Assembly (NCBI GenBank): GCA_028818855.1
Contig: JAPPMY010000020.1
Span: 1 to 35,889 of the forward strand
From: Rhodospirillales bacterium
GTDB taxonomy: Bacteria > Pseudomonadota > Alphaproteobacteria > UBA828
Reading direction: 5' to 3'
Length of the DNA stretch: 35,889 nucleotides
Below the pieces are notes generated by a model. The model searched no databases. It was given only the letters and a program-made list of their open reading frames with translations, and was not told the DNA's origin. Shown piece after piece: positions 15,734-23,718 of the stretch (positions are counted from its first letter, which is position 1; the number at the start of each line of letters is the position of its first letter). The translations under genes were made by a program, and so were the position numbers.

Positions 15734-17200
15734 ATGGACGACGCCGGGCACATGACGCCGGACGCGTTCCGGCGCGCGGGCCACGCGGTCATCGAGCGGA
15801 TCGCGCGCTACATGGAGGAGGTGAAGCGCTACCCGGTGCTGAGCCGGGCGGAGCCGGGCTCGGTCCGCGCACGCCTGCCGGAAGCCGCGCCCGAGACGGG
15901 CGAGCCGTTCGCCGACGTGCTGCGCGATGTCGACGAGATCATCCTGCCGGGCATCACGCACTGGCAGTCGCCCAACTTCTACGCCTACTTCCCGGCGAAC
16001 GCGTCGGGTCCCTCCATCCTCGGCGACCTGCTCTCGTCCGGCCTCGGCGTGCAGGGGATGCTGTGGGCGACGAGCCCCGCCTGCACCGAGCTGGAGACCC
16101 ACGTGCTCGACTGGCTGGTGGACCTGCTCGGGTTGCCGGAGGGGTTCCGCTCGAGTGCGGCCGGCGGCGGCGTCATCCAGGACAGCGCGTCGAGCAGCAC
16201 GCTGACCGCGCTGATCGCAGCCCGCGAGCGGGCGAGCGCGGGCGCCGCCAACCGCCACGGCGTGGGCCTCGGGCCCGCGGGCCGGGGGGCGGGGCGGCTC
16301 ACGGTCTACACCTCGCGCCACGCGCATTCCTCCATCGAGAAGGGCGTGAAGATCGCGGGCCTCGGGCGCGAGAACCTGCGGCTCGTCGATGCCGACGGCC
16401 GCCACGCGATGCGCGCAGACGCGCTGGAGGCGGCGATCGCGGAGGACCGCGCGCGCGGTGCTACGCCCGCCATGGTCTGCGCCACCGTCGGCACGACGTC
16501 GTCGGGCGCGGTGGATCCGCTGCGCGCCATCGGCGCGGTCTGCCGGCGCGCGCGCGTCTGGCTCCACGTCGATGCCGCGCACGCCGGCAGCGCCACCGTC
16601 TGCCCCGAGCAGCGGGGCCTCATCGACGGGCTGGAGCTTGCGGACAGCTACACCTTCAACCCGCACAAGTGGCTGCTCACCAACTTCGACTGTAGCTGCT
16701 TCTGGGTGGCCGACCGGGCGGCGCTCATCGAGGCGCTGAGCGTGCTGCCGGAGTACCTGCGCAACGAAGCCACGGAATCGGGCGCGGTCATCGACTACCG
16801 CGACTGGCAGGTGCCGCTCGGCCGGCGCTTCCGCGCGCTGAAGCTCTGGTTCGTGATCCGCCACTACGGGGCCGAGGGGCTGCGCGCCCACGTGCGGCAC
16901 TGCGTGGCGCTCGCCGAGTGGTTCGCAGCGCAGGTGGAGGCGAGCGGGGAATTCGAGCTGGCGGCGCCGGTCTCGGCCGGTCTGGTGTGCTTCCGCCACC
17001 GCGCGGGCGATGCGTTCAACGAGGCGCTGATGAACCGGCTGAACGAATCGGGCGCGCTCTACCTCACCCACACGAAGCTGGATGAGCGGCTGGTGCTGCG
17101 CCTCGCGGTGGGGGCGGTCGCAACCCGGCGCGCGCACGTCGAAGGCGCCTGGTCGCGCATCGTGGAGACGGCGCAGGCGCTCGCGGCCGCTGGGGCGTAA
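15734..17200 (+). CDS. PLP-dependent aromatic-L-amino-acid decarboxylase (group II)
   Basis: A 488-residue group II decarboxylase of the AADC/tyrosine/tryptophan type, a cytoplasmic enzyme that removes CO2 from aromatic amino acids to give amines. The substrate-side motif HWQSPNFYAYFPANASGPSILGDLLSSGLG near residue 76 is characteristic of animal and bacterial AADCs. HVDAAHAGSA contributes the Asp that contacts the pyridine nitrogen. SYTFNPHKWLLTNFDCSCFWV carries the Schiff-base lysine, K312. A GAAGGA ribosome site lies about eight bases before the ATG at 15734; an earlier in-frame ATG at 15662 lacks one. Preference between Trp, Phe, Tyr and DOPA cannot be read. ruvX follows after 14 bp on the same strand. 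Confidence 0.93.
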   Translation: MDDAGHMTPDAFRRAGHAVIERIARYMEEVKRYPVLSRAEPGSVRARLPEAAPETGEPFADVLRDVDEIILPGITHWQSPNFYAYFPANASGPSILGDLLSSGLGVQGMLWATSPACTELETHVLDWLVDLLGLPEGFRSSAAGGGVIQDSASSSTLTALIAARERASAGAANRHGVGLGPAGRGAGRLTVYTSRHAHSSIEKGVKIAGLGRENLRLVDADGRHAMRADALEAAIAEDRARGATPAMVCATVGTTSSGAVDPLRAIGAVCRRARVWLHVDAAHAGSATVCPEQRGLIDGLELADSYTFNPHKWLLTNFDCSCFWVADRAALIEALSVLPEYLRNEATESGAVIDYRDWQVPLGRRFRALKLWFVIRHYGAEGLRAHVRHCVALAEWFAAQVEASGEFELAAPVSAGLVCFRHRAGDAFNEALMNRLNESGALYLTHTKLDERLVLRLAVGAVATRRAHVEGAWSRIVETAQALAAAGA

Positions 17201-17214
17201 GCGGGGGGCGGGCC

Positions 17215-17679
17215 GTGACGATCTGCGATCTGAGCGCGCTGAACGATCGGCTGGGGCCGGGCGCGCGCCTCATGGGCCTCGACCTCGGCGCGCGGACCGT
17301 GGGCATCGCGGTCTCCGACGTGAGCCGCACCATCGCGACGGCGCGGACGACGCTGAGGCGCACGAAGCTCTCCCGCGACATCGAGACCCTGCGCGCGATG
17401 ATCGAGGCAGACGGCATCGGCGGCATCGTGGTGGGGCTGCCGGTCAACATGGACGGCAGCGAGGGGCCGCGCGCGCAGTCCGCCCGCGACATCGCCGCGC
17501 GGCTGGCGGACGGGCTGGCGCTGCCGGTGGCCTTCTGGGACGAGCGGCTTTCCACCAAAGCGGCCGAGCGCCCGTTGCTCGACGCCGACCTCTCGCGGCG
17601 CAAGCGGGCGCGGGTGGTCGACCAGGTGGCGGCGACCTACATCCTGCAGGGCGCGCTGGATCGGCTGCGGAACGGATAG
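17215..17679 (+). CDS. ruvX: RuvX/YqgF pre-16S rRNA nuclease (Holliday-junction-resolvase-like)
   Basis: A 154-residue RNase H-fold protein of the YqgF/RuvX family, involved in 16S rRNA 5' maturation and originally proposed as a Holliday junction resolvase. The family signature is MGLDLGARTVGIAVSD at residues 20-35 (catalytic Asp23). IVVGLPVNMDGSEGPRAQSAR is the conserved central block. FWDERLSTKAAE and the C-terminal KRARVVDQVAATYILQGALD carry the remaining acidic residues. The GTG at 17215 is the start that gives the usual alphaproteobacterial length. It lies 14 bp after the decarboxylase gene. A composite palindromic repeat follows and may end its transcript. Confidence 0.94.
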   Translation: MTICDLSALNDRLGPGARLMGLDLGARTVGIAVSDVSRTIATARTTLRRTKLSRDIETLRAMIEADGIGGIVVGLPVNMDGSEGPRAQSARDIAARLADGLALPVAFWDERLSTKAAERPLLDADLSRRKRARVVDQVAATYILQGALDRLRNG

Positions 17680-17726
17680 TTGGAGCGATACCCAGCCTTG
17701 TCGGGGCACGACGGTCCGAACAAGAG

Positions 17727-17835
17727 CCCACCTCCCCCTGTCCCCCTCCTCCCAGGAGGAGGGGGAACGAGGCGGCGCTAGCCTTTTCTCCCTCTCCTCC
17801 CCGGCGGGGAGGAGAGGGCCGGGGAGAGGTGGGGG
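17727..17835. repeat. Composite palindromic repeat, copy C
   Basis: Same orientation and order of parts as copy B. The bounding inverted pair is CCCACCTC at 17727-17734 and GAGGTGGG at 17826-17833. The inner CCCCCTCCTCCC palindrome has one changed base at its centre (CCCAGGAGG), and the CCCTCTCCTCCCC hairpin is intact. The connecting segment (GAACGAGGCGGCGCTAGCCTTTT) is nearly that of copy B. It lies between the convergent ruvX and DMT-exporter genes, where it could act as a terminator for both. Confidence 0.88.
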
Positions 17836-17855
17836 ACTCACGGGGCGCGCGGTCC

Positions 17856-18797
17856 TTACCGGAACTCGCGGATGGCGCCGCGCTGCACCACGAAGCTTGC
17901 GGCGAGCACGATGGCGAGGCCGGGGACTGTCATCAGCGGCGGCGCGGGTTTGCCGAGCGCGAGATCGAGCAGGAGCACGATCGCCGGCAGCGCGTAGCCG
18001 TAGGCCTGCACCCGGGTCGGGCCGAGGCGGAGCGTGGTGTACTGGGTGAGGAAGAAGCTGACGAGGGTCGGCAGGATCGCGAGGTAGACGATGCCGCCGA
18101 GGACGACCGCCTCGACCTGCCCCCAGTCGGTGCGCCAGAGCTTGACGTTGCTCGCCGCCAGCAGCCAGACCGCCGCAGCCACCATCGTCCAGAAGGACTG
18201 CACCACGATCGGCTCGCCGCGATGCAGGCGCTTGATGAGCGAGCTGTATATGGCGTAGCCGACGCAGCCGGCGAGGAAGATCCCGTCGCCGATGTTGACC
18301 TCGAGATTGAAGAGGCGCGCCGGGTCGCCCCGGAAGATGATCCAGAGCGCGCCGATCATGCCGAGGAAGAGGGCGGCCACGCGATGGAGGCCGATCCGCT
18401 CGCCCACCAGAACCGCGCCGAAGAGGGCGGCGAGGCCGGGCACGATGGTGAAGATCGCGCTCTCGTTGAGGCCGCTGGTGTAGCGCAGCGCCTCGAACAT
18501 GCACCAGAAGAAGAAGGCGAGCGGCGCGCCGAGCGCGAGGTAGCGGAGGCACGAGGTGGCGCTCGGCCGCGCGAGCCCTTCGCGCCAGGCGACGATGGGC
18601 GCCATGAGGAGCGCGGCGAGGACGAAGCGGATGCACATGAGCACCGCGGGATCCAGCCCGTGGGTGATGTGCTCGCCGAGCGGGAAGGACGTGGAGATGA
18701 TGACGATGATGAGGAAGGCGAGCACGTGGGCGTGCGCCTTGCCCCCGCGGGCGCGTGCGCCCGGCTCTGCCGCCGCCTGCGGAGGCTCCCTGCCCAT
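17856..18797 (-). CDS. DMT-superfamily transporter (EamA family)
   Basis: A 313-residue inner-membrane protein with about ten hydrophobic helices in two EamA halves, the normal layout for drug/metabolite exporters. The first half begins AHVLAFLIIVIISTSFPLGEHITHGLDPAVLMCIRFVLAALLMAPIV and contains FEALRYTSGLNESAIFTIVPGLAALFGAVLVGERIGLHR, the typical end-of-repeat motif. The second half has GCVGYAIYSSLIKRL and PTLVSFFLTQYTTLRLGPTRVQAYGYALPAIVLLLDLALGK. A 25-residue hydrophilic Ala/Arg-rich lead precedes helix 1. The start at 18797 has a GTGAGG sequence upstream. Repeat element D ends only ten bases before the ATG, so the promoter must lie in or beyond it. Substrate unknown. Confidence 0.9.
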   Translation of the reverse strand: MGREPPQAAAEPGARARGGKAHAHVLAFLIIVIISTSFPLGEHITHGLDPAVLMCIRFVLAALLMAPIVAWREGLARPSATSCLRYLALGAPLAFFFWCMFEALRYTSGLNESAIFTIVPGLAALFGAVLVGERIGLHRVAALFLGMIGALWIIFRGDPARLFNLEVNIGDGIFLAGCVGYAIYSSLIKRLHRGEPIVVQSFWTMVAAAVWLLAASNVKLWRTDWGQVEAVVLGGIVYLAILPTLVSFFLTQYTTLRLGPTRVQAYGYALPAIVLLLDLALGKPAPPLMTVPGLAIVLAASFVVQRGAIREFR

Positions 18798-18807
18798 GCC
18801 TCACACT

Positions 18808-19040
18808 AGAGCGATTTCCGACCGGACGGAATCGTAGCGGGTTGCCGCACGTTCGCGTCCTCGCTTGCCGAACGAACGAAAAGAATCCCCCACCTCACCC
18901 CAGCCCTCTCCTCCCCGGTGGGGAGGAGAGGGAGACTCTGCGGTTGCGGCTTGCGTTCCCCCTCCTCCCGGGAGGAGGGGGACAGGGGGAGGTGGGGTTC
19001 GTTCGGGCCGTCGTGATTCGGGAACGTCGGAAATCGCTCT
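18808..19040. repeat. Composite palindromic repeat, copy D, with outer inverted repeats (MITE-like)
   Basis: The core, 18887-18997, is in reverse orientation to copies B and C and is bounded by CCCACCTC (18889-18896) and GAGGTGGG (18989-18996). Outside it, an exact 15-bp inverted repeat AGAGCGATTTCCGAC (18808-18822 and 19026-19040) gives a 233-bp unit with terminal inverted repeats, the structure of a miniature non-autonomous element. No target-site duplication is evident. It carries no ORF of its own and fills most of the 314-bp gap between the DMT exporter and the dioxygenase beta gene. Confidence 0.8.
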
Positions 19041-19111
19041 GACCCTTGCACGGTGGAGGGAAACAGCGGCTTGTCGGGGATCGCCGGGATCGGTTCGGGA
19101 ACGGGGACGGG

Positions 19112-19630
19112 TCAGAACGGCTGGGTGAGCATGGGGAAGCTCTGGTCGCAGTTGGTGAGGTCGACGCGCTTGCGGCGGATGCGGAGGCGCTCGCCCTCCT
19201 GCACGATCGCGTGGGAGAAGCGGCCGCCGAAGACGCGCTGGGGGTTGCCGGGGCGGTCCTCCACCATCACGAACTTGGAGCGGACCGCCCATGCGCCGTC
19301 CGCCGTCACCTCGTCGAGCCGGGCGCCCGAGATCACGCGGACGCAGGTGCTGGGCGGGCTCTGGCAGTGGATGCGGGGGTGGTTGAGCCGCTGCACGCGG
19401 ACCCGCATGGTCGCCTTGTCGTCGTAGAAGAGCGATACGTGGTCGTCCCAGCTCTCCTGCCCGGGCGAGGCGGGCACCCAGTAGACGGCGTCCTCGGTGT
19501 AGAGGTCGAGCCACGCGTCGAAGCGGCGCTCGTCGAGCAGGTCGGCCTCGCGCTCGATGAAGCGGCGCAGCTCGTCGAGCGCGACCGCGTTGGAGCCGGC
19601 GGCAGCGCGGGCCTGGGCGGTGACGCTCAT
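19112..19630 (-). CDS. Aromatic-ring-hydroxylating dioxygenase, beta subunit
   Basis: A 172-residue small subunit of a Rieske non-heme iron oxygenase, with the SnoaL/NTF2-like fold of this family. Diagnostic stretches are RFIEREADLLDERRFDAWLDLYTEDAVYWVPASPGQ and the later HDV-like segment SLFYDDKATMRVRVQRLNHPRIHCQSPPS, which includes the usual R-L arrangement before the central strands. Its role is structural, holding the alpha3beta3 hexamer. The start overlaps the stop of the alpha gene by four bases (ATGA), so translation is coupled. It is the last gene of the minus-strand operon. Confidence 0.92.
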   Translation of the reverse strand: MSVTAQARAAAGSNAVALDELRRFIEREADLLDERRFDAWLDLYTEDAVYWVPASPGQESWDDHVSLFYDDKATMRVRVQRLNHPRIHCQSPPSTCVRVISGARLDEVTADGAWAVRSKFVMVEDRPGNPQRVFGGRFSHAIVQEGERLRIRRKRVDLTNCDQSFPMLTQPF

Positions 19631-20910
19631 GCGCCCATCAGGTCGCGCCAGGCCTCGTGCTGGGCGCGCTGGCCGACCTCGCTGGAGCGCGGGCCGAAGA
19701 AGACGCCGTCGCCTTCGTCGATCTCGGCGCCGAGGCCGCGGGCGACGAGCACCCAGTCGGTGCCCTGCGTTCGGAGCCCTTCCTGGCAGCGCTCGAACGC
19801 CTCCATGTCGTCGGACTGGATGAAGGAGGCGGCGGCATGCGTGATGTTCACGAAGCGCACGAGGTCGTCGGAGATGCTCGCGGGCGCGCCCTCGAGCCGG
19901 ACCGGCCAGACCTCGACCTCGGTGAAGTCCACCGCCACCGGGCGGATCACGCGCACCGAGGTCTGCGCCAGCAGGATGTCGGAGCTTGGGAAGAAGGTCA
20001 TGCTGTGGCGGCGGTTCTTGAGGATGTCGGTCGTGCGCTCCTCGCCGTAGCGGGCCACCATGATGGCGCGGTAGTCGTCCCAGTGTCCGCCGGACTGCTC
20101 CTTGTCGAAGAGCGAGGCCTCCGAGCTGTGGCGGTCGTTGAGGCCGCGCACGCCGGTCTGGGCGACGATGGCCTCGCCGTTGGGGGCGAAGAACGCGGCA
20201 TCGCCGCCCTCGGCGCCGGCGCGGCGCTTGAACTGCCGGCCGTCGGGGCCGACGGTGGACGCGTGGCAGGCGGCGGGGTGGTACATGTCCGCCAGGTTCT
20301 CGAGCTGTAGCTTCCAGTTGCCGCGGTAGTGGTAGCGGTGGCAGCCGGCGCTGAGCGCCACCTCGCCCTCGGGCGAGCGGTCGACCAGCTCGTCGATGCC
20401 GCGCCGGGCTTCCGCGAGCCAGTCGAGGAGGGGCTCGGCGTGCGTGTTGAAGGAGGCGAAGACGAAGCCGCGGTAGCTCTCAACCCGGGGCAGGCGCGCC
20501 ATGCCGAACTGCGGGTCCTTCAGCGGCTCCTCCGGAAAGTCCTTGCGCATGGGCACGCCCGCGAGCGCGCCGTTCGGCCGGAAGCTCCAGCCGTGATACA
20601 TGCAGGTGAAGACCTTGGCGTTGCCGCGCTCGGCGTTGAGCACCTTGGCGCCGCGGTGGCCGCAACGGTTGAAGAGCACGCAGATGCCGTCGTCCGCGTG
20701 GCGGCTCAGCACCACGGGCTGGCGGGCGAGGTGGGTGCAGTAGAAGTCGCCGGGGTTCGGCACCAGGCTCTCGTGGCCGACGTAGAGCCACACCCGGCGG
20801 AAGATCTTCTCCATCTCGATCTCAAAGATCGCCGGGTCGGTGTAGATGGCGCGGTGCACCCGGTCGGGCTGCACCATCTCCCGCAACTCTTCGCGCGTGT
20901 AGCCGGCCAT
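19627..20910 (-). CDS. Rieske dioxygenase, alpha (catalytic) subunit
   Basis: A 427-residue catalytic subunit. The Rieske [2Fe-2S] centre is formed by C83-G-H85 and C103-MY-H106, with 17 residues between H85 and C103 (the standard CxH-x17-CxxH). The mononuclear iron site is in ENLADMYHPAACH: bridging Asp208 and ligands His211 and His216; the third, acidic ligand is further on. The start at 20910 is set by GGAGGG upstream. The protein would add O2 to an aromatic or other unsaturated substrate, or act as a monooxygenase or demethylase. No ferredoxin or reductase gene lies in the operon, so electrons must come from elsewhere or from an unusual donor. The GMC gene ends 48 bp upstream. Confidence 0.93.
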   Translation of the reverse strand: MAGYTREELREMVQPDRVHRAIYTDPAIFEIEMEKIFRRVWLYVGHESLVPNPGDFYCTHLARQPVVLSRHADDGICVLFNRCGHRGAKVLNAERGNAKVFTCMYHGWSFRPNGALAGVPMRKDFPEEPLKDPQFGMARLPRVESYRGFVFASFNTHAEPLLDWLAEARRGIDELVDRSPEGEVALSAGCHRYHYRGNWKLQLENLADMYHPAACHASTVGPDGRQFKRRAGAEGGDAAFFAPNGEAIVAQTGVRGLNDRHSSEASLFDKEQSGGHWDDYRAIMVARYGEERTTDILKNRRHSMTFFPSSDILLAQTSVRVIRPVAVDFTEVEVWPVRLEGAPASISDDLVRFVNITHAAASFIQSDDMEAFERCQEGLRTQGTDWVLVARGLGAEIDEGDGVFFGPRSSEVGQRAQHEAWRDLMGA

Positions 20911-20958
20911 CGCTCCCTCCGCCCGGTTGGGGCGCGTCTGCATCTTAGCCCGCAATTC

Positions 20959-22617
20959 TCAGTCGTCGAGCAGCGGGCCGGTGGCCCGGCGGGCGTCGGC
21001 GAAATTGTCGGCGAGGTGGTGGGCGGCGCGGTAGGCCAGCGCGGCGATCGTGCTTGTCGGGTTGATGGCGGCGCCGGTCGCCATGACGCTGCCGTCGGTG
21101 ATGTAGAGATTGGGGCAGTCCCACGCCTGGTGCCACCTGGTGACGACGGAGTCCTCCGGGTCGGCGCCCATGCGCGCGGTGCCGAGCAGGTGCCAGGCGG
21201 GAGGCGCGTAGACGCCGTTCGCGTCGCGGAAGGGATTGACCTTGACGTCCCAGGCGTCCATCGCGCCGGCCAGCTCGACCGCGCGCTCGATGCCGAAGCG
21301 CGCGAGCCGGGCATCGTTCTCGCACATGCCGTAGGCGATGCGGGGCGCCGGCAGGCCCGAGGAATCGACCACGGTGCCGGAGAGCGTCACGCGGTTCTCC
21401 GGCCTCGGCAGGTCGTCGCCCACGACGAGGATGCCGATGCCGTGGCCGAAGTGCTGGGCGAGCCACGCGTGGTGCTCGGCCCCCCACGGCGCCACGTTGC
21501 CGGAATGGGAGCCGAGCGCCTGATAGCCCGCGCCGTTCTGGCGCACGACGTGCAGCGTGAAGCCGTTGACGAAGCCCCGCGCCGTGTCGCTCTCCGCGAA
21601 CTCCTCGCAGATGGCGATGGCGGAGATCAGGCCCTTGTGCGATTCGGTCGGCGCGTCGACCCAGCACTCCACCATGCCGAGCGTGTGGTGCATGAGGTTG
21701 CGGCCCACCTGATCGGACCGGTTGGCGAGCCCCCGCGGGTGGGCCGCGCTCTCCGACAGCAGCAGCAGGCGGGGCGTGCCGACGCCGTTGGCGGCGAGGA
21801 TCACGACGTCCGCTGTCTGGAGGTGGCGCACGCCGGTGTTGCGCTCGACGTAGACGACGCCGGTGGCGCGGCCTGCGGCATCGGTCTCGATGCGCTCGAC
21901 GCGGCTGTCGGTGCGCAGCTCGACGCCAGCCGCGAGCGCCTTCGGCCAGTGGGTCACGGCCATGTCGTTGAGCGAGCCGCGCGGGCAGCCGCTCTGGCAG
22001 GCGCCGCAGTTGTTGCAGGCGAGGCGGCCGTCGTAGCCCTCCGCCAGGATGGCGCAGGGCATGGGCCACCAGTGCCAGCCGAGCGCATCGAAGCCGCGCG
22101 TCACGACCGCGCCCATCGAGCCGCGCGGGCCCGGCCGGGTCTGGAAGGGGCCGCGCGGCGGCATGGCGGGATCGCCGGCCCAGCCGGAGACGCCGCAGGC
22201 CTCGTCCGCCATCTCGAAGTAGGGCGCGAGGTCCTCGTACGTGATCGGCCAGTCGGGCGCGAGGCCGTGCTCGGTGCCCTTGCGGAAGTCGGACGGGCGG
22301 TAGCGCGGCCAGGTGGCGGTGTAGATGCCGGTGGAGCCGCCGACGCCGTTCCACATCAGTGTCGTCTCGTCCGTGCTCTCCACCGGGTAGTCGTGGGCCT
22401 GGGCGCGGACGTTGACGGCGATGGACCAGTCGGTGGCGCGGCGCCACTCCCAGTCGCGGCCGTGGTGGGGGCGCGCGGCCGGCGGGAACCACGGGCCCTG
22501 CTCCAGGCACACCACCTTGATGCCCTTCCGCGCCAGGACCGTGGCCGGAATGACGCCGCCGGGGCCGGAGCCGACGATGACGACGTCGGCGTGATCGTGG
22601 GTGGTGCGCTCCGCCAC
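20959..22617 (-). CDS. GMC-family FAD oxidoreductase with ferredoxin-like Cys cluster motif
   Basis: A 552-residue flavoprotein. The ADP-binding motif is VVIVGSGPGGVIPA (G16-x-G18-xx-G21), and MWNGVGGSTGIY matches the GMC signature region. The catalytic His476 (WHLLGT) and Asn519 (AINPTSTIAALAYR) are in place, as in gluconate, sorbitol and glucose dehydrogenase large subunits. Unusually, residues 201-212 read CNNCGACQSGCP, a CxxCxxCxxxCP pattern that could hold an Fe-S cluster; related FAD-dependent sugar dehydrogenases carry a 3Fe-4S cluster. It starts with GTG (GAGGCGG upstream) 12 bp after the ATPase gene. Its likely partner is the subunit-3-like gene at 23719. No Tat signal is seen on it. 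Confidence 0.9.
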   Translation of the reverse strand: MAERTTHDHADVVIVGSGPGGVIPATVLARKGIKVVCLEQGPWFPPAARPHHGRDWEWRRATDWSIAVNVRAQAHDYPVESTDETTLMWNGVGGSTGIYTATWPRYRPSDFRKGTEHGLAPDWPITYEDLAPYFEMADEACGVSGWAGDPAMPPRGPFQTRPGPRGSMGAVVTRGFDALGWHWWPMPCAILAEGYDGRLACNNCGACQSGCPRGSLNDMAVTHWPKALAAGVELRTDSRVERIETDAAGRATGVVYVERNTGVRHLQTADVVILAANGVGTPRLLLLSESAAHPRGLANRSDQVGRNLMHHTLGMVECWVDAPTESHKGLISAIAICEEFAESDTARGFVNGFTLHVVRQNGAGYQALGSHSGNVAPWGAEHHAWLAQHFGHGIGILVVGDDLPRPENRVTLSGTVVDSSGLPAPRIAYGMCENDARLARFGIERAVELAGAMDAWDVKVNPFRDANGVYAPPAWHLLGTARMGADPEDSVVTRWHQAWDCPNLYITDGSVMATGAAINPTSTIAALAYRAAHHLADNFADARRATGPLLDD

Positions 22618-22629
22618 GGCCGGTCCGCC

Positions 22630-23709
22630 TCAGGCCTGGCCGGCGGCCTCGAGGCGGGCGCCGCTCTCCGCATCGAAGACGTGCGCGCGCTCGGGGTCCG
22701 GGTTGACCCATACGGTCTCGCCGGGGCGGACGGAGGCGCGCGCCTGCAGCAGCACGCAGATGCGCCTTGCGCCGAGGGAGCCGAACAGCTCGATCTCCCG
22801 GCCGGTGGTCTCGACCACGTCGAGGGTGAGCGGGAAGCCCTCGCCCTCGCCGACCAGGCGGAGGTCCTCGGGCCGAATGCCGTAGAGGACGCTGCGGCCC
22901 GCCTGCGCCGCGAGGTCCTGATCGTGGCGGACCGTGACGCCGCCTTCCAGCGCGATGGTGCCGCCGGGCCCGAGCGTGCCGGGCAGAATGTTCATCTGGG
23001 GCGAGCCGATGAAGCCCGCGACGAAGGTGTTGGCGGGCCGGTCGTAGACATGCGCCGGCGCGCCGATCTGCTCGATGTAGCCCTCGCGCATGACGACGAT
23101 GCGGTCGGCCAGCGTCATCGCCTCCACCTGATCGTGGGTGACGTAGATCATGGTGGTCTGCAGGCGCTGGTGCAGCTCGCGGATCTCGGTCCGCATCTGG
23201 ACGCGGAGCTGGGCGTCGAGGTTGGAGAGGGGCTCGTCGAAGAGGAAGACGATGGGCTCCCGCACCAGCGCGCGGCCCATCGCGACGCGCTGGCGCTGCC
23301 CGCCCGAGAGCTGGCGCGGATAGCGCTTGAGGTAGTCGGTCAGCTCCAGGACCTCCGCCGCCCACCAGATGCGGCGGTCCTGCTCGTCCTTCGGGATCTT
23401 CCGCATCCGCAAGCCGAACGACATGTTGCGGTAGACGGTCATGTGCGGATAGAGGGCGTAGGACTGGAACACCATGGCGATGTTCCGCTCCTTGGCCGCG
23501 ACGCGGTTGACGACCCTGCCGTCGATGGCGATCTCGCCGGCGGTGATGTCCTCGAGGCCGGCGATCATGCGGAGCAGGGTCGACTTGCCGCAGCCGGATG
23601 GCCCCACCAGCACGACCAGCTCCTTGTCCGCAATCTCCACGTCGATGCCGTGGATCACCTCGACGGGGCCGAAGGACTTGTAGATGTTCCTGATCTCGAC
23701 GCTGGCCAT
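22630..23709 (-). CDS. ABC transporter ATPase, UgpC/MsmK/MalK type
   Basis: A 359-residue cytoplasmic ATPase with a full nucleotide-binding domain and a C-terminal TOBE/OB regulatory region (from about residue 235). Walker A is GPSGCGKST at 36-44, the Q loop is [11 protein letters not shown], the ABC signature LSGGQ is at 134-138, Walker B is IVFLFDEP with D158 and E159, and the switch His is H192 in YVTHD. The C-terminal half has [10 protein letters not shown] and the usual TOBE strand pattern. It belongs to the CUT1 carbohydrate importers (sugars, glycerol-3-phosphate). It sits between the subunit-3-like gene (9-bp gap) and the GMC gene (12-bp gap), so the transporter and the enzymes are interleaved in a single transcript. 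Confidence 0.95.
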   Translation of the reverse strand: MASVEIRNIYKSFGPVEVIHGIDVEIADKELVVLVGPSGCGKSTLLRMIAGLEDITAGEIAIDGRVVNRVAAKERNIAMVFQSYALYPHMTVYRNMSFGLRMRKIPKDEQDRRIWWAAEVLELTDYLKRYPRQLSGGQRQRVAMGRALVREPIVFLFDEPLSNLDAQLRVQMRTEIRELHQRLQTTMIYVTHDQVEAMTLADRIVVMREGYIEQIGAPAHVYDRPANTFVAGFIGSPQMNILPGTLGPGGTIALEGGVTVRHDQDLAAQAGRSVLYGIRPEDLRLVGEGEGFPLTLDVVETTGREIELFGSLGARRICVLLQARASVRPGETVWVNPDPERAHVFDAESGARLEAAGQA

Positions 23710-23718
23710 GATCCGCCC

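Noticed and set aside
18808-19040. An insertion sequence with transposase
   Set aside because: No transposase ORF lies in or near any of the repeat copies; at most they are non-autonomous.
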